From NCBI GenBank assembly GCA_022036555.1, contig CM039123.1, positions 16,094,326-16,158,325 of the forward strand: a stretch of 64,000 nucleotides of DNA, in the 5' to 3' direction. A program made the translations under genes and the position numbers. Under the pieces are notes generated by a model. That model did not search any database. It saw nothing but the letters and a program-made list of their open reading frames with translations, and was not told the DNA's origin. Shown here one piece after another: positions 55,622 to 64,000 of the stretch; the stretch's first letter is position 1; every line of letters starts with the position of its first letter. The stretch comes from Microstegium vimineum (taxonomy: Eukaryota; Streptophyta; Magnoliopsida; Poales; Poaceae).

Positions 55622-57344
55622 TGTTGGCACAAATTATGATCAACTTTTATATACTTAAAATGATTCCACCAACCTCAGGATCAAGGATAAACAAACACAT
55701 CATGAGCATAGTTTATCAAATAACTAGTTTCACATGTCCATGAGTGTTTGAGTACAGGGATGAAGAAATGAAGCAAGTGAGAGCCAGTGGGACCCACATA
55801 GGGGGTCGGCCGACCACCCTATGGGCCCACAAGGCTATCCCCTCTCGGCCATGATCCGAGAGAGGCACTCTAGAGTGAAATCCATCCATTGGATCACTCT
55901 GTGTTTCCTCTCAACGGCTCACAAGCAAAGCACATGGATCCATGGGCCCACATCAAGGAGATAAACGTGACAACCACCTCAGAACCAACAACCAGCATCT
56001 ATGACAAGTGGGACCAGCAGCTGGGAAGACCGAGGTGGGCTAGACACCCCAAGGGGGGGGGGTCGGCCGATCCCCCATTTGGGCCCACCAAGCCCCACTT
56101 GGTCCCTGACCAGTGGGACCACCATCAGGAGACCAGAGGAGGGCCCACCTGCCAATGAGACGGTCGACCGACTGCCTCTAAGGGTCGGTTGGCTCCCCCA
56201 ACCGCCATACCTCTCCCCCATGTGTTGGATCACCACCATCCATCCAATGACGGTTCCAGGGTCGGTTGGATCCAACGGTGGAGGATGGGAGACCCTGGAT
56301 CGCTGACATGGCGATGGAGTAACCCCTACTCCACTCCCCCACTATAAATAGAGGGTCACTCTCCCCTCTCTACATGTGGTGAAGAAACCTACAAGCTCTA
56401 TTCCTTAGCATTGTTCTAGTAGTTAGTCTAGAGTGGGAGCTAGAGTTGAGTCGAGCTTGCTCGGGATTTCCGGAGTAGTCTTCTGGGAATTCTGGTATAG
56501 CTCTTGTATCTTTCCTTCTTTGTAAGACTTTATCTTATTCAATATATTATCCTTTCCCTTTACTTTACTTAGTATTGACTTTGAGCATTACTATACTAGT
56601 TATAGTATTGTTATATGCTTTTGCTCTTTAATAGCCTTTACATTCATAGTCTGTGATCCTTGTGACCTTTCCTGTATGCGATCATTGCCTGTCATAAGGT
56701 GCTTTGATTATAGATCGTAGTCAAAGTAATAAGCTGTGTGTAAGTGTGGTGCTTATAAATTATCTTATCCTTGGTTACTGCTTGCTGCATGGATTGTTTG
56801 TGGTAGCTAGCAAGAGGTGACAGCCTTGTCTAGTCGTTGTATTCCGCCACGTGTTGTCTAGGCAAGTTCTTAAAAGGTAAGACCCCCGTAAGAAGAGGGC
56901 ATGGTCCGGTAGGAGTTTTTTCCTCCTACTGATCTATCCCCTCGCCTAGCATACTTGTTTTGAGGATACAAACTATAGTGTTTAGACTAGTTAATTAGCT
57001 AAGTATATTGAAGTAGAGTGAATTGCTTAGGAGTCCCTTATACTCTCTTGTTGTCCTCCCACCTAGCTAGTCTACCTAGTCCATTCTAAGTATCATTTAC
57101 CTTGGCTTATTCATTCATCAACCCCTTCCTATCACATTTATCATTAACCCCCCTATACTAGTTGGTACTAAGTTGAGGTGCTCTCTAGGATCTCTCTCTA
57201 ATTATCATTTCTAGCTTAGCTTTCCCTTGGGATAAAATAAATTACGATACCTTGGAATACTCCTAGATAAAGTGCTACAACGGTATAATCTGTGCGCTTG
57301 CAGATTTATCCAATAGTCATAAGAAATACCAACAACTACTAACT
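55622..57344 (+). mobile_element. solo LTR (same family as 31294-33005) in the gag
   Basis: The edges are TGTTGGCACAAATTATG and TAAGAAATACCAACA. The flanks are GCTAC (55617-55621) and ACTAC (57345-57349), matching 4 of 5. CACTATAAATAGAGG near 56341-56355 is a plus-strand TATA box, so this copy is in plus orientation, opposite to its sibling at 31294. It carries GGTCGGCCGACC-like palindromes at about 55804, 56061 and 56162. Confidence 0.88.
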
Positions 57345-58527
57345 CTCTCAAACATGAAGAACTAGGATTATTATAAGAATTGTTACCTTGATAATTACCT
57401 GAGTAGTTACCTGAGTAGTTAGACCTTTGTTGTTGATGATTCCAACCTTGAATTTGTTGAGGACGGTTGTAATTGTTGTTGTTGATATAGTTCACATCCT
57501 CTTGCAATTCTGGACAATGGTTGCCTGAGTTTCCAGTGTCTCCACACTCTTCACAGGTCATGTGAGAGTCATAAATGTGCATAACTTCTTTCTTTTCTCT
57601 AGCTTTCTCATCGAGCCTCTTCATGAGCAGGTCTAGCTTTGCTGACAGCATGTGTAGCTCTTTGATCTGGTGCATACCTCCACTTTTCTTGTGAGTTTGA
57701 ATCCTTTCTTCACTCCAACCTTGGTTGGATGCCATCTTCTCCACAAGAGTTGTGGCTTGTGGTATTGTAAGTGACAGGAATGCTCCTCCGGCAGCAGCAT
57801 CCATGGTTTCACGAGTGCTGTTGCTGAGCCCATGATAGAAGATCTGCATAAGTAACCAATTCTCCATTCTATGATGGGGACATTCTAGGATGTAATCTTG
57901 GAAGCGCTCCCATGCTTCTGGAACGGACTCATCGTGTTGTTGCTGAAAACTTGAAATCTTCCCTCGGAGAGCATTGGTCTTTCCCATGGGAAAGAACTTT
58001 GCTACAAAGTTGGTGGAACATAGTTCCCACGTGGTGTTCTTCTCCTTGATTGCATAGAACCACTGCTTCGCTCTTCCCAAGAGTGAGAATGGGAAAAGGC
58101 GAAGTAGTATGGCGTCTCTGGGGATATCCTTGATAGTGAATGTGCTGCAAATCTCCAGGAACTGTTGGAGATGAGCACTAGCGTCTTCATGTGCTTTCCC
58201 ACAGAACTGGCTTGCTTGCACCATGTTGATGAGCGCAGGCTTGAGCTCAAATGACCGCTCAATGTTTACAGCAGGTCCAGTGCGGATGTTGTCCATGGTG
58301 GGGGCTGGGAACTCACGGATTGACTTGTCTGCCATGGCTTTGAACTCTGATGTCAAGTCTCGAATGATGTTTTGATGATCTTCTTGATTGGATGAAGCTT
58401 CAAGCTGAAATTCAAGCTGAAATGTTGATGGTGATGATTCTGTTACTTTCTTGAGCTTGGCTTTTGTCCTCCTGATTAATGCTTCAGGATTTTCGACAAA
58501 ATTGTCTGGAAGATCAAACCTATTCAT
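57345..58527 (-). pseudogene. Athila-like gag
   Basis: The frame starts MNRFDLPDNFVENPEALIRR, then the capsid core: FELKPALINMVQASQFCGKAHEDASAHLQQFLEIC…DIPRDAILLRLFPFSLLGRAKQWFYA and the paired FQDYILECPHH region. The knuckle reads CEECGDTGNSGNHC: the His of C-X2-C-X4-H-X4-C is replaced by Asn. An Asn/Tyr/Gln-rich repeat (RSNYSGNYSGNYQGNNSY) follows. The frame is open for about 395 codons until the solo LTR. Among the retroelement genes here it is the longest intact stretch. Confidence 0.9.
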
Positions 58528-58667
58528 ACATTACCCTACATAAAAATCATAGGAAAAATAGGCAAAGAGCAAGGGTAAGGCTATATGAGTAGAGAATTGA
58601 TGTTTTCTCAATCTCATTAGTGATGCAAGTGATAACTCATTTATTCCTTTTGATAGCTAATCAACCT

Positions 58668-58685
58668 TCCCCGGCAACAGCGCCA
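58668..58685 (-). other. primer binding site of the Athila-like element
   Basis: The minus strand reads TGGCGCTGTTGCCGGGGA, one base from the TGGCGCCGTTGCCGGGGA PBS usual in Athila elements (tRNA-Asp). It lies 8 bp from the LTR edge. Confidence 0.85.
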
Positions 58686-58693
58686 AAAATGCT

Positions 58694-60325
58694 TGTTGAC
58701 ATATCTTAACGTTGTTACCAAAAGTAGATTAAAATCTATTCTTGACAACGACGCCAAAAATAGTTAACCACCTCTCATGGCACTTAAGCCAAGTTGTCAT
58801 CCCCAGCATGGCAGAGAGATGCGGTATTGAAATATGCATTTGCTCTTCTAATAAATATAAATGTGTATCTGCAAGCGCACAGATAATACCGATGTAGCAT
58901 TTTAACCAGGAGTATTCCAGGTATTGTTATTTATATTTTTACCACTGGGAAGGGATACTAAGGAATAAATGAGGAATGAGTATCACTGCATGTGTAACGG
59001 AGAGTTTTCATCTATCTCTCTCAATATAGGATAAGTGTCACATAATATATAGATAATGAAAGAATAGTGACAAAAGATAAATATTGATCAGCATATATGT
59101 AGCCATATAAGATAATGATAAGCACCTCAACAGATATTCTATCAAGTCATTAGCATGGAATTAGGATGAACTACAAAGATATTTCCTAAGTCATTCTTAA
59201 CTATATAGTCTAGCATATTATGATTAGTGCAATTACACTTGGCAATCATGACAAGATAAGAGATATTCATGTGTAGTGAGTATTACTAAGAAAGATGAGA
59301 AACATAGCAATCACTTCCTCGTAATAGTACTGCTCTGCCTGCCCTATAAACAGGAGGAGGACTACAAAGGACTCAATAGGACTGTCACTCCTGCGATCTA
59401 CCTCACGATCCGGAATATAGGGTACAATCATAGATAAATACGATCTAGGCACCACGCCTACACAATATCTATCATTTACCCATAGTACTGATGTATAAAC
59501 GCTATACGATCCTAAACATGAATATGATTCATATCTAACTAAGCCAAGCATATAATCATAATAGACTAAGAACATTATACTTGAGAACATAAACGAATAC
59601 AGTAAAGTCATAAACAGTATAATGAAGTAGAGCAAAGTCATATTCATAATATTGAAGAACAAATGATGAATAAGGAAGAACTAGAGAGGGAATTACCAAT
59701 AATCCTCTTGATAGATCCAGAAACCAATCGAAGGTTGACTCCTTCTAGTTCTAATCCTATGTAGCTATGCTAAACTAGAGATCTAGTTGATGTGGTGGCT
59801 CTAGGGCTTGATCAGGGACCTCTCCTCTTGAGATGAAGAATGAATTAGGGTTTCTGGCTCTTGGGGTCTCCTCTCCTCAGGGTCAGGGGGCGTTGCTTAT
59901 ATAGCCTCCTCAAATGAATGTCGGCCATCGAATCAAACCGACCTTGATGGAGGGCTTAGATGCAACCTCAAAGGCGGTGGGGGGAGGTCCCACAAGGCAG
60001 ACCCTCATTGGGCCTTGCCCTAGGGCGGCCGCCCCAGTGGGTAGGGTGGGCGCCCTGCCCCTGGGCCCTTTGGCCTCTCGTTTCTTCCCGCGCCTTCTTG
60101 ACCCTTCTAGATTGTTCTTTTTCCTGCGGATGATAATTATCTCTATGTAAACCTTACATGTGGGCCTATCCTTCGTATTTCCTGATATCCCCCTGCAAAA
60201 ATAGACATTGACCAAAACTCGTGGAATTCTGTCAGTATAAACCTTATTTCTAGTTTATTGGTTTCATATAGATCCTTATCCTTGTTTCGTTGACGGTTGG
60301 ATTTGGTATTTAAGGACCGCCAACA
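58694..60325 (-). repeat. 5' LTR of the Athila-like element
   Basis: On the minus strand it starts TGTTGGCGGTCCTTAAATAC and ends GATATGTCAACA. It carries a GCTATATAAGC TATA box (near 59890-59902). It shares the GCAAGCGCACAGATAATACC block and the AGGAGTATTCCAGGTAT block with the solo LTRs at 31294, 34064 and 55622. Confidence 0.87.
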
Positions 60326-61313
60326 ATGACGGTGTTGAAGTGAATTTTAAAGTTGTCGGATTCTTGACTCTCAGATTGATCTTGTTTGCCGGATTTTTCC
60401 TTTCGGGAAGGTTTTTCATGCGGATTTTTCTATCTCTTCCGGACCTTCTCGTTGTCTTCTTGCCGGTTCTTCTTCCAATCTTTGTAAGTGGCATAGGAGA
60501 TTGGGACATCTAAGCTTCGACTTGCTTGCAAGGCTTAGCTCGATGGACCTTATCCAAGGATTGCCAAAGCTGAAATTTGAGAAGGATTTGGTTCGCCATC
60601 CTTGTAGGCATGGCAAGATGGTTGCCGCTTCCCATCCTCCTGTGACTGACATTATGACCAAACAACCCAGTGAGCTCTTACACATGGACACAGTTGGTCC
60701 AGCTCGGGTTAGGTCAGAAGGAGGGAAGTGGTATGTGGTTGTAGTCATTGATGACTACTCGAGATACTCTTGGGTGTTCTTTTTGGAGATTAAGGATGAG
60801 GCTTTTGTGCATGTGCGTGATCTGATTTTGAGGTTACAAAATGAGCTACCTAAGAATGTCATGAGAGCTATTCGCAGTGACAATGACACAAAATTCAAGA
60901 ATGCTCATTTTAAGACCTTTTGCTCTTATTTAGGTTTGGATCACCAATTTTCCTGTCCTTACACTCCTCAGCAGAATGGCGTTGTTGAACGCAAAAATCA
61001 GACCCTTGTTGAGATGGCTAGGACGATGCTCGATGAGCATAGGACTCCTAGGAGGTATTGGGCCGAAGCGATAAATTCTGTTTGCTATGTTTCCAATCGC
61101 ATTTTTCTCCGAGCTTTCAAGAAGAAGACTTCGTATGAGTTGCGATTTGGGAGACCACCCAAGGTAAGTCCTCTATGGGTGTTTGGGTGCAAGTGTTTCA
61201 TCCTCAAGAAGGGTAAGTTGGACAAATTTGAGTCACTGTCTTCAGACGGTATATTTCTTGGTTACTCTACTCACTCTCGTGCTTATCGTGCTCTTAACCT
61301 TGAAACTAACTGA
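60326..61313 (+). pseudogene. copia protease end and integrase
   Basis: The integrase frame 60501-61313 shows HPCRHGKMV, LLHMDTVGPARV (first Asp), VVVIDDYSRYSW, IRSDNDTKFKN (second Asp; the usual N-G-T-E-F has become N-D-T-K-F) and NGVVERKNQT (Glu). It ends with LGYSTHSRAYRALNLETN and a stop, where the other copy reads NGVM. The upstream part (60326-60500) is the protease C-terminus in other frames. Confidence 0.87.
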
Positions 61314-61864
61314 GTGATGGAGACTTGTGAGATTACCTTCGATGAGACTATGCCTTGTAGTTCCACTGCCTTTGAGCTTGCAGGTGATGATGAGATGAAC
61401 ACTAGCATCTTTGTGGAGGAGCAGGACGATGCCGATTGGGGTGATCCTGAGCCGACTCCACCGGCTGCCCTAGTTGACCCTGTGACGTCCACTTCGGCTC
61501 ACGACCCCGACCTGTGTACTTCCTCTACATGGGGGCCGTTCGAGCATCTTCCTCAGTCAGTGCCCGTTGCACCTGAGGGAGCTCCAGCTGCTATCGAGGG
61601 GGAGGCTACTTCTTCCAGGCAAGCTCCCCCGCTACATCTAGCAGGAGCACCCGCCGGAGAACATCATCGATGACATTGACTGTTGAGTCACGCAGTCCAG
61701 GTCCTATCTCTCTCACTTTGCTCATTCGGCTTTTATCGCTTCTTTTGAGCCCCAAGATGTTGGACACGCTTTGATGGATCCGGATTGGGTCAATGCCATG
61801 CATGAGGAGTTGGAAAACTTTGAGTGAAACCGCGTTTGGGTCTTAGTGCCACCACCACCTAGTC
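61314..61864 (+). pseudogene. copia integrase-RT linker
   Basis: Acidic, Pro/Ser/Thr-rich frame starting METCEITFDETMPC, as in the left copy (1310-810). It is frameshifted near 61670. It reaches PQDVGHALMDPDWVNAMHEELENFE, the lead into RT, and then a stop in place of a Trp-type codon. Confidence 0.75.
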
Positions 61865-62277
61865 AGAGCAACTCCAACAGTTTGACATTTAGACTTGGCA
61901 TATCTAATTTTACCAAAAAAAACTAAAAAACTACTCGCCAATAGTTTGGCATTTGGGCTTGGCATTTTTGCCAAAGTTGCACATAGGAGCCCACACTTGG
62001 CAATTTGGCGACCGTGAAAAGGGCGAGGCAAATAGGCAGCGGCCTTTTTTTCCCGCGAGACGAGGTGTCGCGACTAGAGATGGCGCAGGCATGCGAGGAA
62101 AAGAAAAAAAGCCGCGAAAAAAACTACCGAGTCCACTGGTCCATATTTTCCATTTTTGCCAAGTCATTATGGGGAACTGTTGGAGATTGCATATTTTTTG
62201 CTTTGGCATGTCTATTTCAGAGTTGGCAAATTCCATGATTTGCCAAACCAAAATTGCCAAACTGTTGGAGTTGCTCT
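61865..62277. mobile_element. MITE in copia pol (AGAGCAACTCCAACAG ends)
   Basis: Inverted ends AGAGCAACTCCAACAGTTTG and CCAAACTGTTGGAGTTGCTCT bound a 413-bp non-coding insert rich in TTGGCA / TGCCAA words. In the left copia copy (complement near 770-800) the same region lacks it. The TSD is not clear because the host bases here differ between copies. The superfamily is unassigned. Confidence 0.82.
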
Positions 62278-63142
62278 TACCACCCTATAGGTACCAAGTG
62301 GGTTTTCAAAAACAAACAAAGTGAGGATGGGGTGGTAGTGCATAACAAGGCTAGGTTGGTAGCTCAAGGCTTTTGTCAAAAGGAGGGAATAGATTATGAG
62401 GAAACCTTTGCTCCCATAGCTTGTGTAGAGGCAATTAGAATACTTCTAGCTTTTGCAGCTTCTAAGGGTTTTAAACTTTTTTCAAATGGACGTTAAAAGT
62501 GCTTTCTTAAACGGCTACATAGAGGAGGAAGTGTATGTTAGACAACCTCCCGGTTTCAAAAATCCCATGTTTCCAAACCATGTTTTTAAACTTCACAAAG
62601 CTTTGTATGGTTTGAAACAAGCCCCTAGAGCATGGTATGATAGGTTGAAAACGTTTTTGCTTGCTAAGGGTTTTAAAATGGGATCGGTAGATAAGACGTT
62701 TTTTCTCCTCAAGCAAGGCAAAGACACTCTCCTAGTCCAAATATACGTGGATGATATCATCTTTGGTGGTTCTTCTCATGCTCTTGTTGCCAAGTTTGCA
62801 GATCTTATGAGCAGGGAATTTGAGATGAGCATGATGGGACAGTTGACTTTCTTTCTCGAGTTGCAAATCAAGCAAACTCAAGAAGGGACATTTGTGCACC
62901 AAGGTAAGTACACGAAGGATATTCTGAAGAAGTTTGACATGGGTGAGGCAAAGCCTCTTTCAACGCCCATGTCGACTACAACTGCCTTGGATGCGGATGA
63001 GGAAGGAGAGGCGGTGGATCAGACGGAGTACCAAAGCATGATCAGGTCGCTCTTGTACTTGACGGCGACCCGACCGGACATCCAGTTCACCGTCTGCTTG
63101 TGTGCGTGCTTTCAGGCGTCACCGCACACTTCGCACAAGTAG
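62278..63142 (+). pseudogene. copia reverse transcriptase
   Basis: The segment after the MITE reads TKWVFKNKQSEDGVVVHNKARLVAQGFCQKEGIDYEETFAPIA. A frameshift near 62480 follows, then MDVKSAFLNGYIEEEVYV, KLHKALYGLKQAPRAWYD and VQIYVDDIIFGGSSH (the Y-V-D-D catalytic box). It ends with YLTATRPDIQFTVCLCACF. This is a clear Ty1-copia RT, inactivated by the frameshift and by a stop at 63142. Confidence 0.9.
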
Positions 63143-63145
63143 GCG

Positions 63146-63736
63146 GTGAAACACATCATGAAGTACTTGTGCTTCACTCTCGAATTTGGTCTTTGGTTTT
63201 CCGCCTCCTCCTCTCTTGTGCTTTGCGGCTATTCCGATGCCGATTTCGCCGGTTGTCGTCTTGATCGGATGTCCACTTCTAGGATTTGCCAATTTCTCGG
63301 GTCTTCTCTTGTGTCTTGGTCTTCTCGTAAACAGTCTAGCGTGGCTCAGTCGACCTACGAATCTGAATACGTTACCGCCGCTAGCTGTTGTTCGTAGTTG
63401 ATTTGGATGATTGCAACTTTGAAGGATTTTGGTCTTGTTCTTACTAAAGTGCCTCAGCTTTGTGATAGCACGAGTGCCATTAGTGTGGCCAAAAATCCTA
63501 TACTTCACTCTAAGACCAAGCACATTGACGTTCGTTTTCACTTCTTGAGAGATCGCTACGAGAAGGGCGACATTGACCTCCGACATGTCGAGACCTACAA
63601 CCAGCTTGCAGACATTCTCACAAAACCTTTGGATCAAGCCGTGTTTTCCCGCTTGAGAGGGGAATTGGGTGTTTGCTTTCCTTTTTATAGGAGGAAAGCT
63701 TTTTGTATCATAGTTCTTATTTTGGTTTTTATTTAA
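63146..63736 (+). pseudogene. copia RNase H
   Basis: GYSDADFAGCRLDRMSTS, SWSSRKQSSVAQSTYESEYVTAA, then a stop at 63397, then IWMIATLKDFGL, LCDSTSAISVAKNPILHSKTKHIDVRFHFLRD and TKPLDQAVFSRLRGELGV. The catalytic Asp and Glu residues are present. One nonsense codon splits it. Confidence 0.88.
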
Positions 63737-63737
63737 C

Positions 63738-64000
63738 CTTTCTTTTGTTTCTTAGTTTTTTTATTGGTGTCAGTTTGCATTTTGCATCTCATTGCATTTG
63801 TGACATAGTTCATTTTGAGCTTCATACCTATAGACGATATAATGAATCTATGCTCTGTTTGAGGTGCTTTATGTGTCTATGGTGTTGCTTAACTTAGACT
63901 CTCTTTGATCTCTTGATATGCGATAGAGCTAAGTTAGAAAAGCTTTAAAACTGAATTTAATTCCCTATGTCACCTCTGAAATGACACTAGCATGTGTAGG
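63738..64000 (+). other. copia 3' non-coding region
   Basis: AT-rich sequence after the RNase H stop. No PPT or LTR edge is recognised. The element continues beyond the window. Confidence 0.4.

Larger units (their letters stand above)
55391..60325 (-). mobile_element. truncated Athila-like Ty3-gypsy element
   Basis: The 5' LTR (58694-60325), a tRNA-Asp-type PBS and gag are present on the minus strand. Pol and the 3' LTR are missing. The gag is interrupted by a solo LTR (55622-57344). On the right the element abuts copia sequence at 60326 exactly at its LTR edge, so it had inserted into that copia element. The left break is near 55390. Confidence 0.82.
60326..63737 (+). mobile_element. Ty1-copia element, second copy (5' part missing)
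   Basis: Strongly similar in DNA to the complement of 1-2360. It starts abruptly inside the protease, at the edge of the Athila-like LTR, and continues through integrase, RT and RNase H. It has a MITE insertion at 61865-62277 and several stops. No 3' LTR edge is recognised before the window ends at 64000. Confidence 0.9.

Overview
This is nuclear DNA from a grass. It is almost entirely transposable elements. A panicoid/Andropogoneae origin is my inference from the LTR, MITE and SINE types. The only convincing host genes are two alpha-expansin genes, convergent, at 45208-46212 (+) and 48825-49653 (-). They sit in a ~6.6 kb relatively TE-poor island (44423-51032). I see no prokaryotic features, CRISPR arrays, rRNA or bona fide tRNA genes.

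Left edge (1-7154): the 5' part of a minus-strand Ty1-copia element (SIRE/Maximus-like) with a broken polyprotein, an initiator-Met PBS and a repeat-rich 5' LTR. 7200-9265: a degenerate repeat of unassigned class and a MITE. 9266-12240: a non-autonomous CACTA transposon with AAT target-site duplications (TSDs) and a GC-rich, gene-like insert.

Centre (12241-40448): a nested stack. A second CACTA element (one end at 40448) was split inside its subterminal repeats by a Tat-lineage Ty3-gypsy element (12734-40264, minus). A chromovirus (Tekay/Del-like) Ty3-gypsy element (14066-29231, plus, TSD TTGGA) then inserted into the 3' LTR of that element. The chromovirus was itself hit by two elements that are now solo LTRs (20075-21515, TSD GTGAG; 24553-25828, TSD TTAAC). 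The Tat element was hit by two more (31294-33005, TSD GACCC; 34064-35586, TSD GGCCAA). Next to its 3' LTR the Tat element also carries an antisense, apparently intron-containing accessory ORF (about 29953-30677, plus).

Right part: a tRNA-derived SINE with a perfect 14-bp TSD (40767-41068), AT-rich spacer, a small CACTA element (43338-44422, TSD AGC) about 0.55 kb upstream of the first expansin TATA-like box, and the expansin pair. Beyond these lie a 3.8-kb solo LTR (51033-54878, TSD ATCGT) and a truncated Athila-like element (about 55400-60325, minus) whose gag is interrupted by another solo LTR (55622-57344). Last comes a second copy of the copia polyprotein in plus orientation (60326-63737), carrying a MITE in pol. 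The two copia copies form widely spaced inverted arms at the two ends of the window.

All retroelement ORFs seen here contain stops or frameshifts, so nothing is evidently autonomous. The expansins have intact reading frames, signal peptides and plausible splice sites, and look functional. The observations most worth follow-up are the antisense spliced ORF of the Tat element, a short acidic ORF preserved between two diverged chromovirus LTRs, and paired inverted GCCGAC (DRE/CRT-like) palindromes recurring in one family of LTRs.
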